A stretch of DNA of 64,000 nucleotides from Microbacterium sp. NC79 (GCF_019061125.1 NZ_JAHQYI010000001.1:1240001-1304000), one strand, 5' to 3'. Positions 26,196-35,654 are shown, counted from the stretch's first letter. Made by a program: numbers and translations. Notes: generated by a model not told the origin, from the letters alone.

Positions 26196-28789
26196 TACGC
26201 GTCTTCCGCCGGGGTGAGCTCGATCGAAACGATGGCGAGTTCTTCGCCTTCGACGACCTCAAGCTCAGCGATGCGGCCCACAGCGCGCAGATCTTCAACA
26301 GCAGCGGTGAGCGCCGGCAGAGTGGCGGCCGGGGCCGCGATAACCGCACGGTCAACGGTCGTCTTCTGCGAGGCCTTCGCTTCGGTCTTCGCGCGGCGAA
26401 TACCGATCAGCGCGGCAGACGCTGTCTCTAGAACGCTCGGGTCGCCTGCCGTCTCACGCGAGAGCGGCCAGGTGGCAGCGTGCACGGAACCCTCGTTGAA
26501 CCACGACCATGCCTCTTCGCTGGCGAAGGCGAGAACCGGTGCGAGCAAACGCAGCAGCGTCGACAGTGCGATGCGCAGAGCAGCAACCGCTGAGGCGCCG
26601 GCGGCGCCACCGGCGTACGCGCGCTCCTTCACGAGCTCTAGGTAGTCATCGCAGAACACCCAGAAGAAGCTCTCGGTCACTTCGAGCGCACGGGCGTGGT
26701 CGTATGACTCCAGTGCCTTCGTTGCCTCGGTGACAACGCCGTCAAGCGTAGCCAGCATCGACAGGTCCAGGGCCTCGGTCACGGCGTCTTCAGCAGCGTC
26801 ACCAAACGACAGCACGAACTTCGCAGCGTTGAGAACCTTAATCGCCAGGCGGCGACCGATCTTCACCTGCGTCGGGTTCTGCGGGTCGAACGCGGCATCC
26901 GCACCCAGACGGCTGGACGCGGCCCAGTAGCGCACAGCGTCGGTTCCGTGCTGGTTGAGGATGTCTGCCGGGGTGACAACGTTGCCCTTCGACTTCGACA
27001 TCTTCTTGCGGTCGGGATCGACGATGAAGCCGGAAATAGCGGCATCAGACCACGGCGAGCGGCTGTCTTCGAGCGCCGAACGCAGCATGGTCGAGAAGAG
27101 CCACGTGCGAATGATGTCTTGACCCTGCGGACGCAGATCAAACGGAGCCACGAGGTTCCACAATTCGTCGTCGCGCTCCCAACCGCCAGCAAGCTGCGGG
27201 GTGAGCGACGACGTCGCCCACGTGTCGAATATATCGATTTCGCCCTCGAAGCCGTTCGGCTGGCCGCGCAGGCTCTCGTCGTAGCCGGCCGGAGCGTCGC
27301 TTGACGGGTCAACAGGCAGCTGGTCAGCGGTCGGCACGATGACGCTGTCGTAGTCGCGCTCACCGTTTTCGTCGAGGCCGTACCAGACCGGAATCGGCAC
27401 GCCGAAGAAGCGCTGACGTGAAACGAGCCAGTCGCCCGTGAGTCCGCCGACCCAGTTTTCGTAGCGCACGCGCATGAAGTCGGGGTGCCAATTCAGCTCT
27501 TTGCCGAGCTCAACGAGGCGGTCGCGCAGATCAGCGTCACGAGCGCCATTGCGCAGGTACCACTGGCGCGTCGACACGATCTCAAGCGGGCGGTCGCCCT
27601 TTTCGAAGAACTTCACGGGGTGCGTGAAGGGCTTGGAAACCTCGAGCAGTTCGCCGGTCTCCTGCAGCTTCTCCACGATCGCCTTGCGACCAGAGAAGAC
27701 CGTCTTGCCAGCAACCTGCTCGGTGTAGAACGCGATGGCGTCAGCCGACTCGATGCCTGCGGGTGCCTCGGGCAGGAAGCGGCCGTCAAGACCGAGAACG
27801 GTGCGGTTCGGCAGGCTCTCGCCATCGTTGGTGCGAAGCTCGCGCCACCAGATGATGTCGGTGATGTCACCAAACGTACACACCATGGCGATACCGGAAC
27901 CCTTGTCCTGCTTGGCCAAGTGGTGGGGGAGAACCGGAACCTCGACGTCGAAGAACGGGGAGCGTACGGTCGTGCCGAAGAACGGCTGGTACCGCTCATC
28001 GTCGGGGTGAGCCACGAGGGCGATGCACGCGGGGAGGAGTTCAGGACGCGTGGATTCGATCACAATGTCGCCGGCCGGGCCGTGGAAAGCGATCTTGTGG
28101 AACGACGCCTGCTGGTCGCGGTCTTCGAGCTCGGCCTGGGCGATCGCCGAGCGGAAGTCAACGTCCCACAGGGTGGGGGCCAGGTCTTGATAAGCCTCGC
28201 CGCGTTCCAGGTTCTTGAGGAAGGCGAGCTGCGATGTGCGGATCGTTTCGTCGGAGATGGTGCGGTAGGTCTGCGTCCAGTCAACGCTGAGACCGACCTG
28301 ACGGAAGAGCGATTCGAACTGCTTCTCGTCTTCGATCGTGAGCTCTTCGCACAGCTCGATGAAGTTGCGACGGCTGATCGGCAGCTGGGCAGCTGCCTTC
28401 GACGACTTGTTGTCGCCACCGCGGAACGGCGGCTCAAAGCCCGCTTCGTAGGGGAGTGAAGGGTCGCACCGCACACCGTAGTAGTTCTGCACGCGGCGCT
28501 CGGTGGGCAGGCCATTGTCGTCCCAGCCCATCGGGTAGAAGACGTTCTTGCCCTGCATGCGCTCGAAGCGTGCCTTGACGTCGGTGTGCGTAAAAGAGAA
28601 CACGTGACCGATGTGCAGGCTGCCAGATGCGGTGGGCGGCGGCGTGTCGATCGAGTAGACACTGTCGCGGCCGTTGGCGACGGCGGCGGTGCGGTCAAAG
28701 CGGTAGACGCCGGAGTTTTCCCAGGCTTCACCCCATTTCGCTTCGAGGCCTTCGAGGGCGGGCTTGTCGGGAATCTGCGCGTCAGCCAT
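26195..28789 (-). CDS. valS: Valyl-tRNA synthetase
   Basis: 864 residues of a class I aminoacyl-tRNA synthetase. The HIGH motif is SLHIGHVFSF (HIGH at 59-62) and the KMSKS motif KKMSKSKGNV is at about 595-600. A CP1 editing domain lies between and an anticodon-binding domain follows. The C-terminal helical segment is present but short, giving an overall length near the actinobacterial norm. Of two nearby ATGs, the one at 28787-28789 (MADAQIPDKP) is chosen because GGAG lies 6 nt upstream of it. No T-box was found upstream. Confidence 0.95.
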   Translation of the reverse strand: MADAQIPDKPALEGLEAKWGEAWENSGVYRFDRTAAVANGRDSVYSIDTPPPTASGSLHIGHVFSFTHTDVKARFERMQGKNVFYPMGWDDNGLPTERRVQNYYGVRCDPSLPYEAGFEPPFRGGDNKSSKAAAQLPISRRNFIELCEELTIEDEKQFESLFRQVGLSVDWTQTYRTISDETIRTSQLAFLKNLERGEAYQDLAPTLWDVDFRSAIAQAELEDRDQQASFHKIAFHGPAGDIVIESTRPELLPACIALVAHPDDERYQPFFGTTVRSPFFDVEVPVLPHHLAKQDKGSGIAMVCTFGDITDIIWWRELRTNDGESLPNRTVLGLDGRFLPEAPAGIESADAIAFYTEQVAGKTVFSGRKAIVEKLQETGELLEVSKPFTHPVKFFEKGDRPLEIVSTRQWYLRNGARDADLRDRLVELGKELNWHPDFMRVRYENWVGGLTGDWLVSRQRFFGVPIPVWYGLDENGERDYDSVIVPTADQLPVDPSSDAPAGYDESLRGQPNGFEGEIDIFDTWATSSLTPQLAGGWERDDELWNLVAPFDLRPQGQDIIRTWLFSTMLRSALEDSRSPWSDAAISGFIVDPDRKKMSKSKGNVVTPADILNQHGTDAVRYWAASSRLGADAAFDPQNPTQVKIGRRLAIKVLNAAKFVLSFGDAAEDAVTEALDLSMLATLDGVVTEATKALESYDHARALEVTESFFWVFCDDYLELVKERAYAGGAAGASAVAALRIALSTLLRLLAPVLAFASEEAWSWFNEGSVHAATWPLSRETAGDPSVLETASAALIGIRRAKTEAKASQKTTVDRAVIAAPAATLPALTAAVEDLRAVGRIAELEVVEGEELAIVSIELTPAEDA

Positions 28790-28871
28790 GGGCATCTCCA
28801 AGCGATATAGGCGGCACCGTGTGAGCGTGCCTGATGTGAACTGATCTCCAGGATACCAGCGCGGCACATGT

Positions 28872-28963
28872 CGGCTTCGCCGTGGTCGCCGGCTGTTGGC
28901 TTCGCAGTGACCGCCGGCATCGGCTTCGCAGTGACCGCCGGCATCGGCTTCGCCGTGGCCGCC
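28872..28963. repeat. 24-bp minisatellite upstream of valS
   Basis: About four imperfect copies of a 24-bp unit (NGGCTTCGCMGTGRYCGCCG followed by a variable tail) start at 28872, 28897, 28921 and 28945. Copies two and three are nearly identical. The tract lies between the pentapeptide gene and valS, in or near the valS promoter region. Open on the plus strand it would encode GFAVTAGI repeats, but no start signal supports translation. Confidence 0.8.
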
Positions 28964-28982
28964 CCAGTTGACGCGGGAATTC

Positions 28983-29636
28983 TCAGTCGGAGACGCGAAT
29001 ACCTGCCGCCGTCGCGAGGGCGATGGCCGCGTTTTGGGCTTGAGCCAGTGAGATCGTCATGCCACGCAGCGCGGCCATGTCGGTGACTCTGGCAAAGTCG
29101 AGTCCTCGCAAATCAACATGCTGCGCGGTGCACTCTCGCGGGTCAAGTTCGCCTGCGGTGCTTTCGACAAAGCGCAGGCGGTTGATCTTGGCGACGGGAA
29201 GATCAAGGGTGTCGATGTGGCAGCCGCGGATGTCAACGTCGCGCACCGACGCGCGACCAAACGTCAGATAGTCGATACGCACGCCATCAAATTCGACAGC
29301 ATCGAGCCCCGCTTCCGTGAGATCGAGGGTGCCAATGCGCCCGCCCACGAAGCGCACTCGGCCAAGGTGGGCGCCGCGCAATTGCATCGAGCCCACGCGC
29401 ACGTCGCGAAACTCAACGTCCGTGATGTCCGCAAACTTCAACGTCACGACATCGCAACTCACACCGCGGAACACGGATTCGCGAATGGTGCTGCTGGTTC
29501 CGTCGACCGCCTCAAGCGTTGTGAACTCGACTTGCTCGTAGAGCCCGTGCGGACGCAACTCGGTGGCCTCAGCAAAGGTGTGAGGCAGATCAGGTGCATC
29601 CGCGCGTGGGGGAGTGAGAGCAGAACGTTGAGCCAC
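28983..29636 (-). CDS. Pentapeptide-repeat protein
   Basis: 217 residues. From about 55 to 175 the chain follows the A(D/N)LXX-type pentapeptide rhythm, for example VTLKFADITDVEFRDVRVG, then LRGAHLGRVRF and LDLTEAGLDAVEF. This predicts a right-handed quadrilateral beta-helix. Such proteins can mimic DNA and protect gyrase (MfpA/Qnr type), but many have other or unknown roles, and no specific role is shown here. The GTG start at 29634-29636 has a TAGCGT box 6 nt away and no Shine-Dalgarno site. Confidence 0.82.
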   Translation of the reverse strand: MAQRSALTPPRADAPDLPHTFAEATELRPHGLYEQVEFTTLEAVDGTSSTIRESVFRGVSCDVVTLKFADITDVEFRDVRVGSMQLRGAHLGRVRFVGGRIGTLDLTEAGLDAVEFDGVRIDYLTFGRASVRDVDIRGCHIDTLDLPVAKINRLRFVESTAGELDPRECTAQHVDLRGLDFARVTDMAALRGMTISLAQAQNAAIALATAAGIRVSD

Positions 29637-29642
29637 CGTTCC

Positions 29643-29648
29643 ACGCTA
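29643..29648 (-). promoter_or_regulatory. -10 box of pentapeptide gene, leaderless type
   Basis: TAGCGT on the minus strand with a 6-nt gap to the GTG start at 29636. Confidence 0.55.
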
Positions 29649-29678
29649 CCCGGAAGGGCCGACGGTGCGGCCACGGCC

Positions 29679-29684
29679 TAGTCT
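29679..29684 (+). promoter_or_regulatory. -10 box of aspartate dehydrogenase gene, leaderless type
   Basis: TAGTCT with a 6-nt gap to the ATG at 29691. No Shine-Dalgarno site is seen. Confidence 0.6.
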
Positions 29685-29690
29685 GGCGGC

Positions 29691-30458
29691 ATGGCTTTTC
29701 GCATCGTGATCCTCGGCAACGGTAACCTCGCTCGGCACCTTGCCGACGACCCGACGCTGGACATCGTTGGCGTTATCGGGCGCGGTGACGAGTTGCCGCC
29801 GGTCGCCGACTATGACCTGCTCGTCGAAGTTGCCGCTCCTGATGCGGTCGTGGAACGCGTCGTTCCTGCGGTTGAAGCCGGTGCGACAGCGTTGATTGTC
29901 AGCGTGGGGGCACTGGCTGACGCCGATATTCGTGACCGCATTCGTCGGGCTGCTGGCCGTGCCGTGGTGACATCGGGTGCCGTTGGCGGGCTGGATTTTG
30001 TGCGTGCGCTCGCTTTGAGCGGTCGGGTAGGCGCCGCGCACATCGCGTCAAGCAAGCTACCAGGCACGCTTATCCAGCCGTGGATGGGCGCCGAACTCGT
30101 GGCGCGACTTCGGCGGGGGGATGAGCGGATCGTGCTGGCGAGCGGAACCGCGGAGCATGTCGCCTCGCTCTTCCCGCGTTCCGCAAACGTTGCGGTTGCC
30201 GTCGCGCTGAGCGCAGACGCGTGGGAGCGCACAACGGCCGAGATGATCGCTGATCCGGCGGCCACGAACACAACGCACGTGATCACCGCCACCGGCACCG
30301 CTGGTTCCATCACGTGCGAAGTCTCGAACCTGCCCTCGCCTGCCCAGCCGCGCTCCAGCATGGTGGTTGCCTCCGCGATCATGAGGTCGATTGCTGCTAT
30401 TGCCGCTCTTCGTGGTGACACGACTCGACCTGTGCGCGACCTCCTATCGATCATCTAG
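29691..30458 (+). CDS. L-aspartate dehydrogenase family protein (NadX-like)
   Basis: 255 residues. The N-terminal Rossmann domain has the motif ILGNGNLARHL (about 7-17). The C-terminal catalytic domain (DUF108 type) contains LFPRSANVAVAVALS and the conserved GSITCEVSNLPSPAQPRSS, as in NadX. NadX oxidises aspartate to iminoaspartate, feeding quinolinate and NAD synthesis. No nadA or nadC lies nearby, so this is a family-level call. It stands alone between a leaderless promoter and the peptide transporter operon. Confidence 0.82.
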   Translation: MAFRIVILGNGNLARHLADDPTLDIVGVIGRGDELPPVADYDLLVEVAAPDAVVERVVPAVEAGATALIVSVGALADADIRDRIRRAAGRAVVTSGAVGGLDFVRALALSGRVGAAHIASSKLPGTLIQPWMGAELVARLRRGDERIVLASGTAEHVASLFPRSANVAVAVALSADAWERTTAEMIADPAATNTTHVITATGTAGSITCEVSNLPSPAQPRSSMVVASAIMRSIAAIAALRGDTTRPVRDLLSII

Positions 30459-30536
30459 GACTTTGTGAACGGCGTCTAACAACGGAAAACTCCGGTACGC
30501 TTTTATGTATCCCGCTCTTTCCGCAAAGGATCCCCT

Positions 30537-32156
30537 ATGTCTCTTCGCCGTGCCCGCCGTGCGCTGATCGCCACCGCAGCTATTTCTCTTTTCGGGCTGA
30601 CGCTCAGCGCATGCGCCTCTGGCGACGCGGGTAATGGTTCCGCATCTGGCGGTGAAGTGGTCTGGGCAATCGAAGGTGCAAACCTCTCAGACAGCCACAT
30701 GGACCCGCACACCAGCCAGCTCGATGTCAGCTCAATGGTGCAGCGCCAGATTCTCGACTCCCTTGTGTGGCAGAACGCCGATGGATCTTTCTCGCCCTGG
30801 CTCGCGAAGGAATGGACGGTGTCGGACGACGGCCTGACCTACACGTTTACGCTTCGTGATGACGTGACGTTCCACGATGGTGAGAAGTTCACCGCGGAGT
30901 CGGTCGAGGCCAACTTCGAGCACATCGTTGACCCGGAAACCAACTCGGCGCAGGCGGCAAGCATGTTGGGCGGTGAATGGTACGCAGGCACGAAGGTGAT
31001 CGACGAATACACCGTCGAAGTCAGCTTTACGCAGCCGTATGCGCCATTCCTGTCGGCGGCCAGCACGCCTCTGCTCGGCTTCTATTCGACGAAGGCGCTG
31101 GAAGCCGGAACCGAGAAGCTGAAGGCGGGCGCGCCAGACGTCAACATCGGAACCGGGCCGTTCGTGCTGACCGAGTTCATCCCGAATCAGGAGATTGTCT
31201 ACAGCCGCAACGACGACTACGCGTGGGGGCCGCAGGGTCAGAATGCGCCGAATATCGAGACGTTGCGCGTTGCGCTTGTCTTGGAGTCGAGTGTACGAAC
31301 GGGCATGCTGAATTCGGGCGAAGCGCAGATCGCGAGCGACCTGCCGCCGAGCGCCGTGGCAAACCTCGCAGACACCGTGACGGTCGAATCGAAGCCGGTG
31401 CCTGGGCTGCCATACTCGCTGTACCTGAACGAGAAGTACGGCGTCCTCGCCGACCAGCAGGTTCGAGAGGCGATCTCGATCGGCATCGACATCGACACCG
31501 CCGTTGACACCATTTTTGACGGACAGTTTGAACGCGCTTGGAGCATTCTGAGCCCATCGAGCCCTGGGTACGATGCGTCGCTCGAAAACACGTGGGCGTT
31601 CGACCCCGAGGCCGCCGCCGCCCTCCTCGACGACGCCGGTTGGGCCACGATGGACGCCGACGGCTATCGCACGAAGGACGGCAAGCGCCTGTCGGTGCGG
31701 TGGATCGCGTGGACTCCGATCGCCGATGAGAATAAGGCTCTTGCCGTTGCCTTCCAAGCGGACCTGAAGAAGATCGGCGTCGAACTGATTCGCGGAGAGT
31801 TGGAACCCGCCGCCTATAACGAGCAGTACGGCCCGAAGACTTTCGACATCACTGACTGGGGCTTCTCCGGCCCCGATTCCGACCTACTGCGTAACCACCT
31901 GCACACTGATGGCTTCCAGAATGCGTCGCAGGTCAGTGACCCGGCACTGGACGCTCTGTTTGAGCAGGCCATCGCGACGAGCGATACCGACGAACGCAAC
32001 GACGTCTACACGCAGGTTCAGCAGTGGAACGCCGCAGACAACGCGATCATCCCGATCTATGTCCCTGCGCTGATCTCGGCAACAGACCCGTCGATCAGTG
32101 GCTTGGCATTTGACGTGTACGGTCGGCCGCTCTTCTACGACGTCACGCTGAACTAG
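30537..32156 (+). CDS. Peptide/nickel-type ABC transporter, substrate-binding lipoprotein
   Basis: 539 residues, SBP_bac_5 family (DppA/OppA/NikA). The signal peptide MSLRRARRALIATAAIS... ends at the lipobox LSACAS, giving a membrane-anchored lipoprotein. Family signatures include SLVWQNADGSFSPWLAKEW near the start and NIGTGPFVLTEFIPNQE, followed by REAISIGIDIDTAV. AAAGGA precedes the ATG. It heads a four-gene operon with two permeases and a fused ATPase. The substrate could be oligopeptide, metal chelate or other; sequence alone does not decide. Confidence 0.9.
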   Translation: MSLRRARRALIATAAISLFGLTLSACASGDAGNGSASGGEVVWAIEGANLSDSHMDPHTSQLDVSSMVQRQILDSLVWQNADGSFSPWLAKEWTVSDDGLTYTFTLRDDVTFHDGEKFTAESVEANFEHIVDPETNSAQAASMLGGEWYAGTKVIDEYTVEVSFTQPYAPFLSAASTPLLGFYSTKALEAGTEKLKAGAPDVNIGTGPFVLTEFIPNQEIVYSRNDDYAWGPQGQNAPNIETLRVALVLESSVRTGMLNSGEAQIASDLPPSAVANLADTVTVESKPVPGLPYSLYLNEKYGVLADQQVREAISIGIDIDTAVDTIFDGQFERAWSILSPSSPGYDASLENTWAFDPEAAAALLDDAGWATMDADGYRTKDGKRLSVRWIAWTPIADENKALAVAFQADLKKIGVELIRGELEPAAYNEQYGPKTFDITDWGFSGPDSDLLRNHLHTDGFQNASQVSDPALDALFEQAIATSDTDERNDVYTQVQQWNAADNAIIPIYVPALISATDPSISGLAFDVYGRPLFYDVTLN

Positions 32157-32183
32157 GTTCGGGCAGCGCTTCGGCGCACCAGA

Positions 32184-33152
32184 ATGATTCGTATGACATC
32201 GCCACGCAACGCCATCGCCGCGGGTGTTCTTCGGGCACTCCTGATGGCGTTGTTTGGTGTTCTCATTGTGTGGGCGGCGGCGACACTGGCGTTTGTCGTC
32301 ACCAACGTCTTGCCAGGCGATCCGGTTGGCGTCATGCTCGGCCCGCAGGCGCAGATCTCGGAGGAAGCAAAAGCTGCCCTGCGTGAGGAGCTCGGTCTCA
32401 CGCAGCCGATATGGAACCAGTACCTCACGTATATCTCTGCGCTATTGCGGGGGGATATGGGGGAGTCGCTGCAACTGCGTATGCCCGTTGTCGATGTCAT
32501 CGGCCGCCAATTTGGTGCCACCCTGCAGTTGACGGGTCTCGCGCTTGCGTTCGCACTCGCCATCGCGGGCATGGTCACTTTCTTCGCGCGTGGCAGCCGT
32601 TCGCGCAGGATTGCGGCTACTGCCGAACTCATCGTGTTGTCCGCGCCCGTCTTTTGGATCGGCTTGCTCCTGCTGACCATCTTCGCCTTTGGATTGGGAT
32701 GGTTTCCGGTCGCAGGCTCCCGCGGGCTCGCGTCTCTCGTCTTGCCTGCGCTGACACTGGCACTGCCATGCGCCGCGCTCATCGGGCAGCTTGTGCGCGA
32801 CGGCGTTGAAGAGGCAGAACAACAGCCCTTTGCACTCACCGTGCGTGCCCGCGGCGCAAGCGACGTGCGTCTCCTGGCGCGCCACACCCTCCGACACGGG
32901 TCGCTCGGTGCCCTGACGATGGCTGGCTACCTTGTCGGCTCGCTGCTCGGTGGAGCCGTGCTCGTCGAGACGGTGTTCGCGCGTCAGGGCGTCGGCCGCG
33001 TCGCGCTGACCGCGATCATCAACCGCGACCTGCCCGTGATCGCAGGAGTCATTGTGCTGAGCGCGTTGATTTTCACAGTGATTGCGATCCTCTCCGACGT
33101 CGTGATGACGGTTCTTGACCCGCGCCTGCGCGGCGGAGGCCCGCGTTCATGA
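32184..33152 (+). CDS. Peptide/nickel-type ABC transporter permease (DppB-like)
   Basis: 322 residues with six predicted membrane helices. The N-terminal segment VVTNVLPGDPVGVMLGPQA and the following ALREELGLTQPIWNQYLTYI are hallmark DppB/OppB features. The EAA-type coupling loop is around TVRARGASDVRLLARHTLRHG. Start codon is either 32184 (used here) or the ATG three codons later. It overlaps the next permease gene by 4 bp (ATGA). Confidence 0.88.
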   Translation: MIRMTSPRNAIAAGVLRALLMALFGVLIVWAAATLAFVVTNVLPGDPVGVMLGPQAQISEEAKAALREELGLTQPIWNQYLTYISALLRGDMGESLQLRMPVVDVIGRQFGATLQLTGLALAFALAIAGMVTFFARGSRSRRIAATAELIVLSAPVFWIGLLLLTIFAFGLGWFPVAGSRGLASLVLPALTLALPCAALIGQLVRDGVEEAEQQPFALTVRARGASDVRLLARHTLRHGSLGALTMAGYLVGSLLGGAVLVETVFARQGVGRVALTAIINRDLPVIAGVIVLSALIFTVIAILSDVVMTVLDPRLRGGGPRS

Positions 33153-33961
33153 TTCTCCTTCGGAAACCCACCGCGCTCCTTTCCGTCGTGTTTCTTGCGG
33201 TTGTGCTCCTCGCGATGGTGGCGCCGCAGCTGCTTACCGACCGAGATCCGCTCGCGGTTGATCTCGCTGTCGCCCTGCAGCCGCCGTCCCTTGAGCACCT
33301 GTTCGGGACAGACCAGACCGGCCGAGACGTGTTCACCCGTGTCATCTATGCGGCCCGGACATCCGTCGGCGTCGGACTCATCGCGACCGGCACCGCCCTC
33401 GTCGTTGGACTCATCGTCGGCACACTGATTGGGCTCGCGCCGCGCTGGTTGGACGCCGTGTTGATGCGTGCCGTCGATCTACTCCTGGCCGTTCCTGAGT
33501 TCGTGCTCGCGCTGATCATTGTGGCGGTGCTTGGCCCGGGCCCCGTCAACATTGCTTTCGCTGTCACCCTCTCCGTGGTTCCGGTCTATATCCGCCTCGC
33601 CCGCGTACACACGCGTAGTCTCCGTCACGCAGAACACGTGACGTCCGCGCGGTTGCTTGGCATCGGTTCCGTGCGCGTGCTGTCGCGTCACGTTCTGCCT
33701 ACGGTGCTGGCACGATTGTCGGTGCTGGCCACGATCGGCGTCGGCACGGCGATTCTTTCTGCCGCCGGGCTGAGCTTTCTCGGCCTTGGCGTAACCGAAC
33801 CGACTCCGGAGTGGGGACTCATCCTCTCCGGCGGCCGCAACGAACTGGCGACCGCCTGGTGGATCGCCGTCTTCCCTGGCCTTGCGATCACCGCTGTCGT
33901 CATCGCGACGAGCGTGCTCGGTCGCACGCTACGCCGCCTGACAGAAGGGGGTGCAGAATGA
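33149..33961 (+). CDS. Peptide/nickel-type ABC transporter permease (DppC-like)
   Basis: 270 residues of a DppC-type permease. After a first helix it shows HLFGTDQTGRDVFTRVIYAART, the family hallmark. The EAA loop RLLGIGSVRVLSRHVLPTVL and the C-terminal GLSFLGLGVTEPTPEWGLIL are also diagnostic. It pairs with the upstream permease to form the channel. Translational coupling at both ends (ATGA overlaps at 33149 and 33958) suggests equal stoichiometry. Confidence 0.9.
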   Translation: MILLRKPTALLSVVFLAVVLLAMVAPQLLTDRDPLAVDLAVALQPPSLEHLFGTDQTGRDVFTRVIYAARTSVGVGLIATGTALVVGLIVGTLIGLAPRWLDAVLMRAVDLLLAVPEFVLALIIVAVLGPGPVNIAFAVTLSVVPVYIRLARVHTRSLRHAEHVTSARLLGIGSVRVLSRHVLPTVLARLSVLATIGVGTAILSAAGLSFLGLGVTEPTPEWGLILSGGRNELATAWWIAVFPGLAITAVVIATSVLGRTLRRLTEGGAE

Positions 33962-35502
33962 GGGCCGTTGATGTGCAGAACCTGACCGTGAGGTTCGGTG
34001 ACATCACGCGTGTTCGCAACGTTGACCTCCACGTGGAGTCAGGAGAGATTCTCGCCGTTGTGGGCGAATCGGGTGCAGGCAAGTCTCTGCTTGTCTCGGC
34101 GCTGCTGGGGCTGACGCCGGCAACAGCGGTCACGACGGCCACAGCCCTCTCCATCGGCGGCGTCGACCTGACCCGCGCATCGGAGGCAACGTGGCGCGCC
34201 GTGCGAGGCAAGCAGGTTGGTTTGGTTTCGCAAGACGCGCTCAGCTCATTGGACCCGTTGCGCCGCATCGGCGCAGAGCTCGCTGAGCCGCTTGAGATTC
34301 ACCGCATGGGTTCGCGTGCTCAGCGGCGTACCCGGGTGCTGACGGCGCTGAATGATGTGGTGATGCCGGAACCATCTGTGCGGGCGCGGCAGTATCCGCA
34401 TGAGTTGTCTGGTGGGTTGCGTCAGCGCGCTCTCATCGCATCGGCCCTCGTCGCCGACCCGCCCCTCCTGATCGCGGATGAGCCCACGACCGCGCTCGAT
34501 GCGACCGTGCAACGCCACATCCTCACGCTGCTGCGCACCCTCGCCGACCAGGGCCGCGCGATCATCTTCGTGAGTCACGACCTGAGTGCGGTCGCCCACA
34601 TCGCCGACCGCATCATGGTGATGCGTGCGGGCGCAGTCGTGGAACAGGGACGAGCGGGTGAGCTGATGGCATCACCGCAACACGAGTACACGCGCGAACT
34701 GATCGCCGCGTCGACATTTGCCGTCGAAAGCGCGGCCCCTGAACGCGGCGACGTTGTGCTCGAGGCTCGCGGACTGTCCGTCGCTTTTGGCGGTCGGGTG
34801 GCGGTTAACGACGTGAGTTTTGTATTGCGGGCCGGAACCACGCTGGGCATTGCGGGGGAGTCAGGCTCAGGCAAGTCCACGGTCGCGAATGTGGTGATGG
34901 GCTCGCTCTCGCCAGCCCAGGGCCAGGTGACCCTGCTTGATCGTGGGTGGACGGCCGGTTCGGAAGCATCGCGTCGGTCGCGTCGCGGGCTAATTCAGCT
35001 CGTGGCGCAGAACTCGCGCGCTTCGCTCAATCCGCGCTGGAGCGTGCGGCGTACATTGGCTGAAGCATTGCGCGCCGCGGGAACGCCCGTCAATGACGCG
35101 GCGATTGCCGGGCTGCTTGTCGATGTTGACCTGCCAGCCGACGTGGCGAAGCGGCGACCGCGCCAGCTATCTGGTGGGCAAGCGCAACGCGTGGCGATTG
35201 CTCGCGCCCTCGCCATGAACCCGCGCATTCTCGTGTTGGATGAGCCGCTCAGCGCGCTCGACGTGTCCGTGCAGGCGCGCATTCTCGAGCTGCTGCGCCG
35301 CCTGCAACAGCAACGCGGCCTTGCCATGATCTTCATCTCGCATGACCTGCGCGTTGTCGCCGGCCTCGCGCACGACCTGATTGTGATGAAAGACGGCGCT
35401 GTCGTCGAACACGGTGACACCCGCACAATTTTCCAGAACCCTGCGCACCCCTTCACCCGCGAGCTCCTCGCCGCAGCCGCCCTCACCCCGCGTCACCCCT
35501 AG
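33958..35502 (+). CDS. Peptide/nickel-type ABC transporter, fused double ATP-binding protein
   Basis: 514 residues with two ABC domains in one chain (DppD-DppF fusion). Domain 1 (about 1-255) has Walker A GESGAGKS, signature LSGGLRQR and Walker B LLIADEPTTALD. Domain 2 (about 265-510) has GESGSGKS, LSGGQAQR and ILVLDEPLSALD. Both keep the H-loop SHDL. Both sites look catalytically complete. It energises uptake through the two permeases. The ATG at 33958 overlaps the permease stop by ATGA; the upstream in-frame extension lies inside the permease gene. Confidence 0.92.
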   Translation: MRAVDVQNLTVRFGDITRVRNVDLHVESGEILAVVGESGAGKSLLVSALLGLTPATAVTTATALSIGGVDLTRASEATWRAVRGKQVGLVSQDALSSLDPLRRIGAELAEPLEIHRMGSRAQRRTRVLTALNDVVMPEPSVRARQYPHELSGGLRQRALIASALVADPPLLIADEPTTALDATVQRHILTLLRTLADQGRAIIFVSHDLSAVAHIADRIMVMRAGAVVEQGRAGELMASPQHEYTRELIAASTFAVESAAPERGDVVLEARGLSVAFGGRVAVNDVSFVLRAGTTLGIAGESGSGKSTVANVVMGSLSPAQGQVTLLDRGWTAGSEASRRSRRGLIQLVAQNSRASLNPRWSVRRTLAEALRAAGTPVNDAAIAGLLVDVDLPADVAKRRPRQLSGGQAQRVAIARALAMNPRILVLDEPLSALDVSVQARILELLRRLQQQRGLAMIFISHDLRVVAGLAHDLIVMKDGAVVEHGDTRTIFQNPAHPFTRELLAAAALTPRHP

Positions 35503-35570
35503 CCCCGCGCCCCGCCCCGTGGTTCCGCCCCGTCCCGGCGTCGCCCCTTCACGCCGTGTCGCCCCAAAAT

Positions 35571-35654
35571 CCTGTTCTGCACGATGAAATGGGGGTGCAC
35601 GCGCGACACGCCGGTGTTTCAAGCGCCGCACTGACGCTCATCGTGCAGAACAGG
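35571..35654. repeat. Long-spaced perfect inverted repeat (REP-like)
   Basis: CCTGTTCTGCACGATGA (35571-35587) and its exact complement (35638-35654) are separated by 50 bp. The arm core GTTCTGCACGA resembles the arms of the repeat cluster near 14.5 kb (GTTCTGCATGA). The flanks 35503-35570 and 35655-35750 are GC-rich and hold no recognisable gene. Confidence 0.7.

Noticed and set aside
28790..28871. T-box or other riboswitch before valS
   Set aside because: No GGGTGGTACCGCG-type core or specifier structure found. The spacer holds only the minisatellite.
28868..29086. Small plus-strand gene encoding GFAVTAGI repeats
   Set aside because: No ribosome site or promoter, and it ends inside the pentapeptide gene. 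Best read as a non-coding minisatellite.
33811..33957. Longer N-terminus for the fused ABC ATPase
   Set aside because: The extension lies inside the permease gene in another frame. The ATGA overlap at 33958 gives the normal ABC start.
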